Assembly: GCA_017511925.1 (NCBI GenBank)
Contig: JAFWHS010000004.1
Coordinates: 1 to 60,464 of the forward strand
From: Candidatus Saccharimonadota bacterium
Lineage (GTDB): Bacteria; Patescibacteriota; Saccharimonadia; Saccharimonadales; Saccharimonadaceae
Length of the DNA stretch: 60,464 bases
Reading direction: 5' to 3'
In this document: positions 1 to 8,440 of the stretch, piece after piece
Layout: each line of letters starts with the position of its first letter
How positions within the stretch are numbered: the first letter of the stretch is position 1
Notes under the pieces: generated by a model
The model's database searches: none
What the model saw: only the letters and a program-made list of their open reading frames with translations
What the model was told of the DNA's origin: nothing
Made by a program: the position numbers and the translations under genes

Positions 1-41
1 AATGGCTCTTGTGCGAAATTAACATTAACGAAAGGGAACGT

Positions 42-542
42 ATGTCCAATAAAAATATTAAATCTAAAAAAGGCTTCACGATAATCGAGGTCGTGCTCGT
101 ACTTGCTATCGCAGGCCTAATCTTCTTAATGGTATTTATTGCTTTGCCGGCGCTCCAGCGTTCGCAGCGTGATACTCAAAGGCGTAGCGATATGGGGAGA
201 TTTATCTCACAAATAGCGCAATACCAAGCCAACAATAATGGTAAGGTACCAAATGGTGCCGTAGCCGACTACACGACATTCATCAGTAGTTATCTAAAAG
301 CCGCTGGAGACGATTTTTCTGATCCATCTACTGGTTCCGATTATACCGTAGTTAAATTCACTAAATGTACTTCTGGAGCTTGTGCAAATACGACAACTGG
401 CGACGATGCTGATATGGGGGAAATCTCCGTTTATAGCAACGCAACTTGCGATGGTGAGCGCCCGAAGTATGTGCAAGGTGACAACAGAATTGCTATCACC
501 CTCAAACTTGAAGGCGCCGGCATTTATTGTGGCCATAACTAA
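42..542 (+). CDS. type IV pilin-like protein (prepilin)
   Basis: Major or minor type IV pilus subunit, made as a prepilin, cleaved by the prepilin peptidase and assembled in the envelope. The N-terminus carries the class III signal KGFTIIE (residues 10-16; cleavage expected after G11), followed by a hydrophobic helix and a variable polar C-terminal domain with four cysteines. I chose ATG 42 because AAAGGGA lies just upstream and it puts the usual short basic leader before the motif; a TTG at 9 would add 11 residues. The first 30 codons after the motif are nearly identical to the next gene, so the two are tandem paralogues. The rest of the pilus operon probably lies left of the window. Confidence 0.88.
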   Translation: MSNKNIKSKKGFTIIEVVLVLAIAGLIFLMVFIALPALQRSQRDTQRRSDMGRFISQIAQYQANNNGKVPNGAVADYTTFISSYLKAAGDDFSDPSTGSDYTVVKFTKCTSGACANTTTGDDADMGEISVYSNATCDGERPKYVQGDNRIAITLKLEGAGIYCGHN

Positions 543-564
543 ATCGTTGGTTTAGTATTTCGTG

Positions 565-589
565 AAAGGCGCCTGAAATGGGCGCCTTT
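565..589 (+). terminator. intrinsic terminator after the first pilin gene
   Basis: A 9-bp stem (AAAGGCGCC / GGCGCCTTT) with a short loop sits 23 nt after the stop codon. The T-run is short, so termination may be partial and read into the second pilin gene. Confidence 0.6.
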
Positions 590-624
590 CCAAGAGAAAT
601 TATTATTAATATTTTATAAGACTT

Positions 625-1203
625 ATGAAAAGCGTAAATATCAAAACTAAATCTAAAAAAGGCTTCACGATAATCGAAGTCATACTCGTACTTGCTATTG
701 CAGGTCTGATTTTCATAATGGTATTCGTCGCTTTACCAGCTCTTCAGCGTAATCAAAGGGATGCTCAGAGACGTAACGATGTAGCAAAAGTAGCCGCAGC
801 TTTAGACCAGTATAAGACAAATAATAGAGGCAAGCTGCCTACTCCCCCAAACAATAGTAGGTATACTTATTGCACAAATGCTCAAGCAGCAACCATACAG
901 CCCAACAATCCTGATAGCTACGATGATCTAGGTTATGGAGGGGTTGCCTGTAAATTCATAGCTACCCAGTTAAATTCCAATTCTTCAGAGACTAACGAAT
1001 TTATAGACCCGGAAGGTCTTGCTTATTCGATTTACATATATAAAAGGACCGCAAATCATTCGGTCAGCAACAAGCATAGAATTTATATTGATATTGGTTC
1101 GAAATGTGATGGGGAAAAATCAGTCCCAACCTCACATGGTAATGAGTATGCCGTCTTACTAAAGCTAGAAGGCGCTGGCACCATTTGTATAGACAACCAA
1201 TAA
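625..1203 (+). CDS. type IV pilin-like protein (prepilin), paralogue
   Basis: Second pseudopilin, 192 aa, with the same KGFTIIE cleavage motif (residues 12-18) and a helix almost identical to the upstream protein. The globular C-terminal part differs and carries its own cysteines (for example near YTYCTN and GSKCDGE). Both paralogues end with the same theme, LKLEGAG-x-x-C, which suggests a shared fold closed by a C-terminal disulfide. Tandem duplication with a divergent head domain fits pilin variation or major/minor pilin specialisation. No strong Shine-Dalgarno is visible. Confidence 0.87.
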   Translation: MKSVNIKTKSKKGFTIIEVILVLAIAGLIFIMVFVALPALQRNQRDAQRRNDVAKVAAALDQYKTNNRGKLPTPPNNSRYTYCTNAQAATIQPNNPDSYDDLGYGGVACKFIATQLNSNSSETNEFIDPEGLAYSIYIYKRTANHSVSNKHRIYIDIGSKCDGEKSVPTSHGNEYAVLLKLEGAGTICIDNQ

Positions 1204-1210
1204 AAACTAT

Positions 1211-1804
1211 CTATCCATCAAGGCAAAACAAATCGTTGCTTTCTAACGTATAAAACACCGCAAAGCTTCTTGGACTAGAGGATCCTACCGGTATATTGTC
1301 ATCGCATTTGGCGCCCAGCGCAACTAGTATTGAATAGCCATTTGGGAATTTTGCTGTTTTAGACGGCTGTATATAGCCGGGACCTACGCTCCCGGCAAAA
1401 CTCATGCTAGAAAGCATATTGCTGCACTCGTTACCAACTTTAGAAGCTCCGCATTCACCAACGATTAGCCAGTATTGTGTTCCATCTGGATCGACAAAAT
1501 CTTTCCCAAGAAAATTCTTATAAAAACTATCCCACTCATCAGTTTTGCCTGGGTTTAAATCTGAATCCCATTTTAGAGAATATTTGTCTGAACCCCCACT
1601 TATTTTAGGTAACGCCCCCCGATTATTATTCGTCTGATATTTTTTAATCGCCGCTACTAAAGTCTCCATATCAGTTTTTCTTTGCGAATCTTTTGCTATG
1701 CGCGTCAAACTCGGCACGGCGATTAGTACTGTGAGCAAAATCAACCCCCCGATCGCTACCACCAGCGACACTTCCACAATAGTAAAACCTTTTCTTGTTC
1801 TCAT
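1211..1804 (-). CDS. type IV pilin-like protein (prepilin), opposite strand
   Basis: Third pseudopilin, 197 aa, encoded convergently to the two above. The signal RKGFTIVEVSL (residues 4-14) directly follows the start, giving a very short leader, and is followed by a roughly 20-residue hydrophobic helix. The C-terminal domain keeps the paired-cysteine pattern and ends YTLESNDLFCLDG, matching the LEGAG-C end of the other two. A TATACT hexamer ends 6 nt before the ATG, so the mRNA is probably leaderless. The gene is divergent from the prepilin peptidase gene. Confidence 0.86.
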   Translation of the reverse strand: MRTRKGFTIVEVSLVVAIGGLILLTVLIAVPSLTRIAKDSQRKTDMETLVAAIKKYQTNNNRGALPKISGGSDKYSLKWDSDLNPGKTDEWDSFYKNFLGKDFVDPDGTQYWLIVGECGASKVGNECSNMLSSMSFAGSVGPGYIQPSKTAKFPNGYSILVALGAKCDDNIPVGSSSPRSFAVFYTLESNDLFCLDG

Positions 1805-1861
1805 ATTTTAAGTATAAAGAAAAAGCTCAAAATTTCAAGATTCTTATGCTAAAATAAAACT

Positions 1862-2662
1862 ATGCAGGTCATATTTTACATACTTATATTTATTTTAGGT
1901 GCCGCCTTGGGCTCATTTTTATGCTGCCAAGCTCAACGTCTCCACATCAAGGAAACTAAGAAAAAATCCCCAGGTCGCCGATCGGCGTGCTTGCACTGTG
2001 GGCATAAATTAAAATGGTACGAAAATATCCCTGTCATCTCATGGCTTATCCAAAAAGGGAAATGCAAGAAATGTGGCAAAAAAATTGGCATGGCCGAACT
2101 TTTGTCCGAACTCGGTCTTGCATTTAGCTTTTTGGCGATAGGTACGACTATTAATATCGCTACCGCCAATGCAATAGAATGGAGTATTTTCATTGTTACG
2201 TTATTGCTTATTTTGAGCATGGGCTTTCTAGCTATCTACGATGGTAAGTGGGGTAAACTCCCGGTAAGTATTCTTACACTTTCTATCATTTTCGCTATAG
2301 GCATCTGTGTTTTGAGATGGGTGAATATCTTTACAGTTAGCATCTTCACATGGGAGCCAGTTTTGTGTACATTCGCTGCGGTAGTGATTCTTGGTGGCCT
2401 CTACCTGCTGCTCTATTTAATTTCCAAAGGCAAATGGGTCGGTGATGGCGACTGGATCATCGGAGTTATTATGGGGCTTGCACTAGGCACTCCATGGCTC
2501 GCGCTCGTAGCCCTCTTCATTGCGAACTTTGCCGCTTGTATTGTAATGTATCCACTCGTCCGCAAGAAAAAAACCAAAAAAATTCATCTTGCCCCATTCT
2601 TGTTCTTTGCCTTAGTTGTCACACTTACTGTCGCGGAATATTTAACTAATTTAGTAGGGTAA
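1862..2662 (+). CDS. pilD: prepilin peptidase (type IV, A24 family)
   Basis: Membrane aspartic peptidase that cleaves the leaders of the neighbouring prepilins and usually N-methylates the new N-terminus. It has an N-terminal TM segment, then the cytoplasmic zinc-binding loop with two CxxC pairs (CLHCG near residue 45 and CKKCG near 70), then about six further TM segments. The two catalytic aspartates fit the D in AIYDGKWGKLP and the GDGD of KWVGDGDWIIG. Length (266 aa) is normal for the family. TAAAAT preceded by TGC ends 6 nt before the ATG, so this looks leaderless. It lies 3 nt before the next gene, so the two are probably co-transcribed. Confidence 0.92.
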   Translation: MQVIFYILIFILGAALGSFLCCQAQRLHIKETKKKSPGRRSACLHCGHKLKWYENIPVISWLIQKGKCKKCGKKIGMAELLSELGLAFSFLAIGTTINIATANAIEWSIFIVTLLLILSMGFLAIYDGKWGKLPVSILTLSIIFAIGICVLRWVNIFTVSIFTWEPVLCTFAAVVILGGLYLLLYLISKGKWVGDGDWIIGVIMGLALGTPWLALVALFIANFAACIVMYPLVRKKKTKKIHLAPFLFFALVVTLTVAEYLTNLVG

Positions 2663-2665
2663 AAT

Positions 2666-4540
2666 ATGAAAATACTCAAGCATAAAACCGGCGATACTTT
2701 AATCGAAGTAGCTATAGCTATTGGTATTTTTTCTATGGTAGCTATTGCGGTGGTATCAGTAATCAGCGCTAGTACGTCAGGCACTCAATCGGCCCTAGAG
2801 GCTACCGTTACTAGAGAAGAGATAGACTCTCAAGAAGAAGCTATACGTTTTATCCACGCAGCCTATAACGCGGGTGGTGGCGTAAGTGGGGAAGACGAAG
2901 CTACCAAATATCAGAACTTGTGGAACGATATTACGTCTAATGCAATAAACTTAGACGATATAGCCAATGAAGAACTCAAGAATATTATCACCAATTATAA
3001 TCCTATTACCAATAGCAGCTTCAGCTCCTGTGCGGTGCTATATAATATGGACTCGGGCAATAATATTTCGTTAGCCAAACAAAACGCTTTTATTATAGAT
3101 ACTAAGAAGATGAGCAGCATCAATAGCTCAGCCATAGATGCGGACGATATAGTAGACGAAGTGATTATCAGGGCAGATTCTGGTAAACTAATGCCAGCTT
3201 CTACCTTCCCAAGATTAGTCTACCAAGATGGTCCTGGCGCAAATAATGATGACAACAATAGCCTACTGGATCTAGGCACTGGTAATAATCTCTTTGCCGC
3301 AGAAGGTATCTTCGTAGTAGCCGTAAAAGATCCTGGTACTGTAATAGTATCAGATGACGGTGGCGGAGGAACTGTAGAAAAGAAGTCTGCTTATTATGAC
3401 TTTTATGTTCATACTTGCTGGTACAATCCTGGCGAAGAGACTCCTTCTACTACGGCCACTGTAATGAGATTATATAATCCTGACGTCAATGAATTTAACG
3501 TAGGTAGTGATAACTTTGCGGCATACTTTATTGGCAATGGTGGTACTCCAAACAGAACACGTAAGACCGCTGAGGCTGGTGCAGGCAAGACATTAACGAT
3601 ACCAGATGAAATACCAGAAAGAGAATACTATGAATTTAAGGGCTGGAATACCAAAGCCGACGGTACGGGCACTTCATATGCTCCTGGCGGTACTATCCCG
3701 GCCACTAACATAGGCGCGCTCATGCTTTATGCGCAATGGAAAGTCATAGAGTATCCAATCACCCTTAACGCCAATGGCGGTAGCTTTGCTGATGATTCAA
3801 ACATTAAAACCCAAACTTGCGAAGCCACCGAGACGAGCTGCAAGATTTTAGGCGGCACAGATAATACCCCGACCAGATCTGGCTACGAATTCCTAGGCTG
3901 GATGAAGAGTAGCACCGCGCCAGCAACTTATACGAGTACCCCGTCTGGGATCATAAATATCAACGGGACTAGTTCCTATTCAGATATCAATTCTCTAAAC
4001 AATAAAATCTTCAAATTGGCGTCTACGGGTCAACTTCAATTTACGAATCCGAGACAGGGTGTCACTTTCTATGCTGTTTGGAAAGAAAATAACGAAACTA
4101 TTAATATTAGAATTGACTGGACTAGCGGCGCAGACTACGACTCCTATCTACAGCTACAGAAGCCAGATAGCGAAGCTTTTACAGAAGCAACTTATAATAC
4201 TACCAATATACCAGTTACATATGGTGGTGTCACATACTCGTTAATTACTGGCCATGGCGATGGACGCGGTAGTGTAAATGGTCGGTATTATGAACAATAC
4301 ACCATTAATACGCTAGGAGCTAAGAGCTACTATTATTCAATAAGAAAATATCCAAGCGGCAATATTGGTAACGACATTACGATTACGGTTTCTGGGGACA
4401 ATTTAGGTACCAGAACATTTAAGTCAAGTTCCCTGAGTTGCTCCGGTAATTATTGGAATGTTTTCGCATACAAAAACGGCCGGATTGTACCGAGAAATAC
4501 CTGCTCGAGCTCTATGGAATACAATGTTAACGGCTATTAA
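2666..4540 (+). CDS. large pseudopilin-like adhesin with InlB-type (Listeria-Bacteroides) repeats
   Basis: 624-aa surface protein. The N-terminus has a degenerate prepilin motif (TGDTLIEVAIAIG, with T in place of F) plus a hydrophobic helix, like the minor pseudopilins that cap pili. Residues about 280-355 and 358-472 are two InlB B-repeat/Flg_new-like modules, recognisable by YEFKGWNTKADGTGT...LYAQWK and YEFLGWMKS...FYAVWK. The remaining roughly 145 residues are an unassigned C-terminal domain. It is 3 nt after pilD and probably in its operon. Codon use is AT-rich with many ATA and AGA codons, unlike the pilD gene. A tip-located adhesin is inference; only the motif, helix and repeats are seen. 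Confidence 0.82.
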   Translation: MKILKHKTGDTLIEVAIAIGIFSMVAIAVVSVISASTSGTQSALEATVTREEIDSQEEAIRFIHAAYNAGGGVSGEDEATKYQNLWNDITSNAINLDDIANEELKNIITNYNPITNSSFSSCAVLYNMDSGNNISLAKQNAFIIDTKKMSSINSSAIDADDIVDEVIIRADSGKLMPASTFPRLVYQDGPGANNDDNNSLLDLGTGNNLFAAEGIFVVAVKDPGTVIVSDDGGGGTVEKKSAYYDFYVHTCWYNPGEETPSTTATVMRLYNPDVNEFNVGSDNFAAYFIGNGGTPNRTRKTAEAGAGKTLTIPDEIPEREYYEFKGWNTKADGTGTSYAPGGTIPATNIGALMLYAQWKVIEYPITLNANGGSFADDSNIKTQTCEATETSCKILGGTDNTPTRSGYEFLGWMKSSTAPATYTSTPSGIININGTSSYSDINSLNNKIFKLASTGQLQFTNPRQGVTFYAVWKENNETINIRIDWTSGADYDSYLQLQKPDSEAFTEATYNTTNIPVTYGGVTYSLITGHGDGRGSVNGRYYEQYTINTLGAKSYYYSIRKYPSGNIGNDITITVSGDNLGTRTFKSSSLSCSGNYWNVFAYKNGRIVPRNTCSSSMEYNVNGY

Positions 4541-4543
4541 TAA

Positions 4544-5482
4544 TCACTTCGTCTCACTATGAAATTTATCATGCACTTCTTTTAAGTGTGCATCCGTTAC
4601 GTGTGTGTAGATTTGTGTAGTAGATATATCCGCATGTCCCAGCATCGACTGCACCGACCTTAGATCTGCTCCATTCATCAAAAGATCCGTCGCAAAGGAA
4701 TGCCTTAAAGTATGTGGCGACACGTGTTTGGTAATCCCAGCTAGCCTTGCATATTTCTCCACTATTCTTTCTACTGAGCGCGCCGTAATCCTGCGATAAT
4801 TTCCAGAAGTATCCACTGTCTGCAAATTCCGTGAATTATTCAAAAACAAAGCCGGCAGGGAATCGGTTCTAGCGTCTAAATAATCCTGCACTCTATCTGC
4901 CGCTGATTGGCTGATAAATATCGGCCGGTCTTTTGAACCTTTACCTCGCACCATAAATTCCCGACGTTCCAAATTGATCGAATCACGATTTAATCCCACC
5001 AGCTCGCTCACGCGCAATCCGCCAGAGTACAGCAACTCTATAATCGCCCTATCCCTTAAACCAGATTCCGTAGATAAATCTATTTGCTCTAACATATCCT
5101 CAACCTCATCGTAGTGCAAAAACGTCACTTGCTTGCGGATTATGTGCGGCAGTTCCACTAGCGATGGATCTAGCGAACGTATCTCTCTTCTCGCTAAGTA
5201 TTTCAAAAACCCCCTTAGTGCAATTAAGTGATAAGTTTGCGTGATAGTTTTTAAATCGTCACTACCATTATCAGACCCATACCGATTTAATTTTAGCCGA
5301 TATTTCCTCAGTAGCTCCCGCGACAAGTCGGCTGCTTTGACATCATCTTTATTTAATATCTCTTGTGATAGTTCTAAAAATCTCTCAAGGTAAAGCCGGT
5401 AATTCTCGACAGTCTTCCTGCTACGTCCATTTTCTACCTCAAGGTGTTCCAAAAAATCTTCAATCAAATCAGATACGTACAT
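4544..5482 (-). CDS. xerD: XerC/XerD-type tyrosine recombinase
   Basis: 312-aa site-specific recombinase that probably resolves chromosome dimers at dif with FtsK. It has an N-terminal SAM-like core-binding domain (SDLIEDFLEHLEVENGRSRKTVENY) and a C-terminal catalytic domain with R in GLRVSELVGL, K in RGKGSKDRP, HTLRH, LGHADISTTQIYTHV (H and nucleophile Y). Start chosen at MYVSDLIEDF (5482): TATAAT on this strand ends exactly 6 nt before that ATG, so the longer frame from 5548 would start upstream of the transcript. Divergent from ndk with interlocked promoters. A single Xer recombinase is common in reduced genomes. No adjacent cargo suggests an integrase role. Confidence 0.9.
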   Translation of the reverse strand: MYVSDLIEDFLEHLEVENGRSRKTVENYRLYLERFLELSQEILNKDDVKAADLSRELLRKYRLKLNRYGSDNGSDDLKTITQTYHLIALRGFLKYLARREIRSLDPSLVELPHIIRKQVTFLHYDEVEDMLEQIDLSTESGLRDRAIIELLYSGGLRVSELVGLNRDSINLERREFMVRGKGSKDRPIFISQSAADRVQDYLDARTDSLPALFLNNSRNLQTVDTSGNYRRITARSVERIVEKYARLAGITKHVSPHTLRHSFATDLLMNGADLRSVQSMLGHADISTTQIYTHVTDAHLKEVHDKFHSETK

Positions 5483-5488
5483 AATAAT

Positions 5489-5503
5489 ATTATATGATAT
5501 AAT
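5489..5503. promoter_or_regulatory. divergent interlocked -10 elements of xerD and ndk
   Basis: Minus-strand TATAAT (5489-5494) serves the Xer gene and plus-strand TATAAT with TGA in front (5498-5503) serves ndk. Only 3 bp separate the two hexamers, so the polymerases should exclude each other. The xerD transcript is predicted leaderless; the ndk transcript carries an AAGGAGAG ribosome-binding site. Confidence 0.65.
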
Positions 5504-5521
5504 ATCAAAAAAGGAGAGTTT

Positions 5522-6037
5522 ATGCCAAAATCGCAAGATTTTATTCAAAGAAGTTTAGTAGTATTAAAGCCAGATACGGTGCAGCGTGGTATCATTGGCG
5601 AAGTTATCCAACGTTTTGAGCGCGTCGGTCTTAAGATTGTCGGTATGAAAATGGTCATGCCAGACGAACACCTTTATCGTGAGCACTACGAAGGTATTGG
5701 TCAGATGATCACTCGCCGTGGCGAACAGGTTTTCCGCTATAATGTAGAATATATGATGACCGGCCCGGTCATTGCTATGGTATTAGAAGGTGTAGAGGCT
5801 GTGCCACTAGTTCGCAAAATTGTTGGCCCAACTGAACCAAAATCTGCTGAAATGGGTACTATCCGTGGTGACTTTTCACACATGAGCTTTGGTTATTCTG
5901 ACGCCAAAGGTACTGGTGTGCCAAATCTCGTCCACGCTTCAAGCAACCAAGAAGAAGCCAAAAAAGAAATTGACCTTTGGTTTAACGCTAATGAGCTTTA
6001 TGACTACAGCGATCTAAACGAGAAGTACACTCGCTAG
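5522..6037 (+). CDS. ndk: nucleoside diphosphate kinase
   Basis: Transfers the gamma phosphate of NTPs to NDPs through a phosphohistidine. The N-terminal signature QRSLVVLKPDTVQRGIIGEVIQRF is typical, and the catalytic histidine is in PNLVHASSN (near residue 140), the counterpart of NVIHGSDS. At 171 aa it is about 20-30 residues longer than most bacterial Ndk, with extra residues before the active-site loop (SHMSFGYSDAKGTG). AAGGAGAG sits 6 nt before the ATG. The 3' end overlaps the convergent ABC ATPase gene by 24 nt. Confidence 0.93.
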   Translation: MPKSQDFIQRSLVVLKPDTVQRGIIGEVIQRFERVGLKIVGMKMVMPDEHLYREHYEGIGQMITRRGEQVFRYNVEYMMTGPVIAMVLEGVEAVPLVRKIVGPTEPKSAEMGTIRGDFSHMSFGYSDAKGTGVPNLVHASSNQEEAKKEIDLWFNANELYDYSDLNEKYTR

Positions 6038-6757
6038 AAATTCTTTCACTCGTTCCGTTTTGGGGCGCTCGAAGAAATCTTCGGGCGTCCCTTCTTCTAT
6101 AATTTTACCTTTGTCTACAAACACAATTCTGGTTGCGATTTCTTTTGCAAAGCTCATCTCGTGTGTTACGATCATGATCGTCATGCCGCGCTCCGCTAGT
6201 TCGCGTATCAAACTTAGCACATCACCGATCGACTCGGGATCTAGCGCCGAAGTCGGCTCGTCAAAAAGTAAAACTTCCGGTGACAGCATCATTGCCCGCA
6301 CTATTGCGACTCTTTGTTTTTGCCCACCAGATAAGCTAGAAGGGTATGCACTAGCTTTATTTAAAAGCCCAATATGTCTCAGCAACTCCTTTGCACGTTT
6401 CTCAGCCGCATCGCGTTTCATTAGTTTTAGCTTCACTGGCGCCAAAGTCATATTTTCCATCACGGTGAGGTTATTGATCAAATTAAAATGCTGAAACACC
6501 ATCCCTACATTGCGACGGATCTTGCGAACATTTTTATCAGTCACTAATGTGCCATCGAAATATATTTCACCAGACGTCGGCTCTTCAATTCGGTTAATGC
6601 AGCGCAAGAAGGTGGATTTGCCAGAACCAGAAGGCCCCAACACTACCACGCGCTCGCCCTCGTGTAGCTTAAAATTGATCCCATTTAAAACTTTATTTTT
6701 TCCGTAAGATTTATGCAGGTTTTTTATTAGTAAATCGGTATTATTATTTTCCATCAT
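6014..6757 (-). CDS. polar amino acid ABC transporter, ATP-binding protein (GlnQ/ArtP type)
   Basis: ATPase subunit of an amino-acid importer. Walker A is GPSGSGKST (near residue 39), signature LSGGQKQRV, Walker B VLLFDEPTSALDPE, and the switch histidine is in IVTHEMSF, so all hydrolysis residues are present. It overlaps the permease stop: two ATGs abut (6757 and 6754), and the GGAGG in the permease end is better spaced for 6754. Last gene of a binding protein-permease-ATPase operon read right to left. The substrate cannot be read from sequence; glutamine, arginine or similar polar amino acids are usual for the family. Confidence 0.92.
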   Translation of the reverse strand: MMENNNTDLLIKNLHKSYGKNKVLNGINFKLHEGERVVVLGPSGSGKSTFLRCINRIEEPTSGEIYFDGTLVTDKNVRKIRRNVGMVFQHFNLINNLTVMENMTLAPVKLKLMKRDAAEKRAKELLRHIGLLNKASAYPSSLSGGQKQRVAIVRAMMLSPEVLLFDEPTSALDPESIGDVLSLIRELAERGMTIMIVTHEMSFAKEIATRIVFVDKGKIIEEGTPEDFFERPKTERVKEFLASVLLV

Positions 6758-7458
6758 TCCTCCGCCCTAAGGTCGCTTTTTCGCAAACTCTTTTCAATAC
6801 GCTTTATCGCAAAAGTAATCAAATAAATTGTCGCTAGATAAAATAGCGCTGCCACAAACATCGGTACGATATAACTTGCCATATTTTGCCCAGATCCAAT
6901 ATCTTTTGCTGCCATATTGAGATCATACATGCCAACCATACTTACGATCGCCGTCTCTTTTATCACGGTGATAATCTCATTTCCCATCGCTGGCAGCATA
7001 TTCTTGATAGCCTGCGGCGCTATAATTTTAAAGAAAATTGTCCGTCTAGATAATCCTAGCGCTAGCCCAGCCTCAGTCTGGCCTGCATCCACGGATTGTA
7101 TGCCACTCCTTACCACCTCTGCCACATATGCCGCCGAATTCAAACCAAACGCAATAATTGCGATAATAATACTTGGAAATCCTCTGATCGCAAAAATCAC
7201 AAAAAACATTATAAATAGTTGCAAAGCCATCGGTGTACCGCGAATCACTGTAGTATATACCCGACAAATAAATTTTGGTGCCGCCATCCATTTTGACTCT
7301 TTGGCTGTATCTACCAAAGCAATTATTGTGCCTAGCAATATTCCAATCAAAAGCGCGAAGTATGACACTTGCATAGTTAACAAAAACCCATGTAAAAGCG
7401 AATCAATATACTCTGGCGTACTAAAAAGTTCTACTATTTTATCAAAGAAATTATTCAT
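6754..7458 (-). CDS. polar amino acid ABC transporter, permease (HEAAMAR-type)
   Basis: 234-aa integral membrane permease with about five TM segments. The EAA loop that docks the ATPase is visible as AGLALGLSRRTIFFKIIAPQAIKNMLPAMGNE (described at about residues 137-168), and the N-terminal part LLHGFLLTMQVSYFALLIG is typical of HisM/GlnP proteins. The start overlaps the stop of the upstream binding-protein gene by 8 nt, indicating translational coupling. Only one permease gene is present, so a homodimeric channel is likely. Confidence 0.92.
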   Translation of the reverse strand: MNNFFDKIVELFSTPEYIDSLLHGFLLTMQVSYFALLIGILLGTIIALVDTAKESKWMAAPKFICRVYTTVIRGTPMALQLFIMFFVIFAIRGFPSIIIAIIAFGLNSAAYVAEVVRSGIQSVDAGQTEAGLALGLSRRTIFFKIIAPQAIKNMLPAMGNEIITVIKETAIVSMVGMYDLNMAAKDIGSGQNMASYIVPMFVAALFYLATIYLITFAIKRIEKSLRKSDLRAEE

Positions 7459-8302
7459 CTAAAAGCCCCATATATTTAAGCACTAATTTATCAATTTCGG
7501 TTTGGCCTTCATCATTTTCGGTCAACATTTCTGCCAGTACTTCATTAAACGCCTCGAGCAGCTCCGTCCTTGATTTATTTACTGCGATCGCATAGGATTC
7601 TTCTACTGGATAATCTTCTTCTCGCGTTGCTCCGGAATAATAAAGTGGCAAAGCCTCGAGTTCTGGATTTTTTTCTACGATAAATTTCGCAGCCAATTCA
7701 TCAGCAATCGCAAAATCTACAATATGCGCGTTAATTGCGTCGGCTGCCAGCTGGTGCGAATCGATACCTTTAATCTTGGTGCCGGTTCCGGCCAACACTC
7801 CATTTTCAATCTCGTCCTCAGTAAATAAATACCCCGTGCTGCCAATCTGTGAGCCGAGGGTCGCACCTTCGAGTGCCTCCCACACTACATGGTCATCTCG
7901 TAGTGATGGCGGCATATTTTTATTGAAGATTACATATTGCACAGAATTATAATAGGGAATCGTGAAATTTACTTTTTCCTCACGCGCCGGCGTAATTGTT
8001 AGACCCGCCGCCCCAGCGTCCGCAATTCGCCCAGCCTCTACATTGTCGATAATCACATCAAACTCTACGTTTTTAACCTGGATTTTTTTATTCATTTTTT
8101 CCGCTACGCGATTCACGATTTCTATATCTACCCCCACAATCTGCCGATTTTCATAAAATTCAAATGGCGCAAAAAACGCATTAGTTTCTACTACGTAATC
8201 TGCATTCTCAGAATCCCGGATCGAAAAAAACACACTCACTCCCATCCCAACCGTCACTAGCAAAAACACAAGAACCCAAATAACGTTTTTAACCTTATGC
8301 AT
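7451..8302 (-). CDS. amino acid ABC transporter, substrate-binding protein (SBP family 3)
   Basis: Extracytoplasmic solute-binding protein held at the membrane by an uncleaved N-terminal helix (VIWVLVFLLVTVGMGVSVFFS), as expected for a cell with one membrane. The family-3 core is seen in FFAPFEFYENRQIVGVDIEIVNRVAEKMNK and in the segment with AGLTITPAREEKVNFTIPYY. Start chosen at MHKVKN (8302): minus-strand TGT-TATAAT (8309-8317) ends exactly 6 nt upstream, so the 8332 start is excluded and the mRNA is leaderless. First gene of the importer operon. Confidence 0.9.
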   Translation of the reverse strand: MHKVKNVIWVLVFLLVTVGMGVSVFFSIRDSENADYVVETNAFFAPFEFYENRQIVGVDIEIVNRVAEKMNKKIQVKNVEFDVIIDNVEAGRIADAGAAGLTITPAREEKVNFTIPYYNSVQYVIFNKNMPPSLRDDHVVWEALEGATLGSQIGSTGYLFTEDEIENGVLAGTGTKIKGIDSHQLAADAINAHIVDFAIADELAAKFIVEKNPELEALPLYYSGATREEDYPVEESYAIAVNKSRTELLEAFNEVLAEMLTENDEGQTEIDKLVLKYMGLLDE

Positions 8303-8353
8303 AATGCCATTATAACACAAACTGAGGCGCATTTGTGCTATAATATACTATAT

Positions 8354-8429
8354 GGCCCGGTGGCTCAATGGATAGAGCAATTCCGTCCTAAGGAAGAGGT
8401 TGTGCGTTCGACTCGCACCCGGGTCACCA
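8354..8429 (+). tRNA. tRNA-Arg (CCU)
   Basis: Full cloverleaf: acceptor GGCCCGG pairs with CCGGGTC (one G-U), T-arm GTGCG-TTCGACT-CGCAC, anticodon loop GTCCTAA giving anticodon CCU, encoded CCA at 8427-8429. An extended -10 (TGC-TATAAT) lies just upstream at 8337-8345. Confidence 0.95.
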
Positions 8430-8440
8430 AAATATTTACT

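Noticed and set aside
4059-4244. Small open frame inside the InlB-repeat pseudopilin gene
   Set aside because: It lies in another frame of a well-supported gene, with no ribosome-binding site.
6060-6494. Open frames on the plus strand opposite the ABC importer and similar shadows elsewhere
   Set aside because: They mirror real genes, lack start signals and have no recognisable protein features.
8297-8440. Upstream extension of the SurA-like gene through tRNA-Arg
   Set aside because: It would translate the tRNA. The ATG at 8441 follows the tRNA 3' end.
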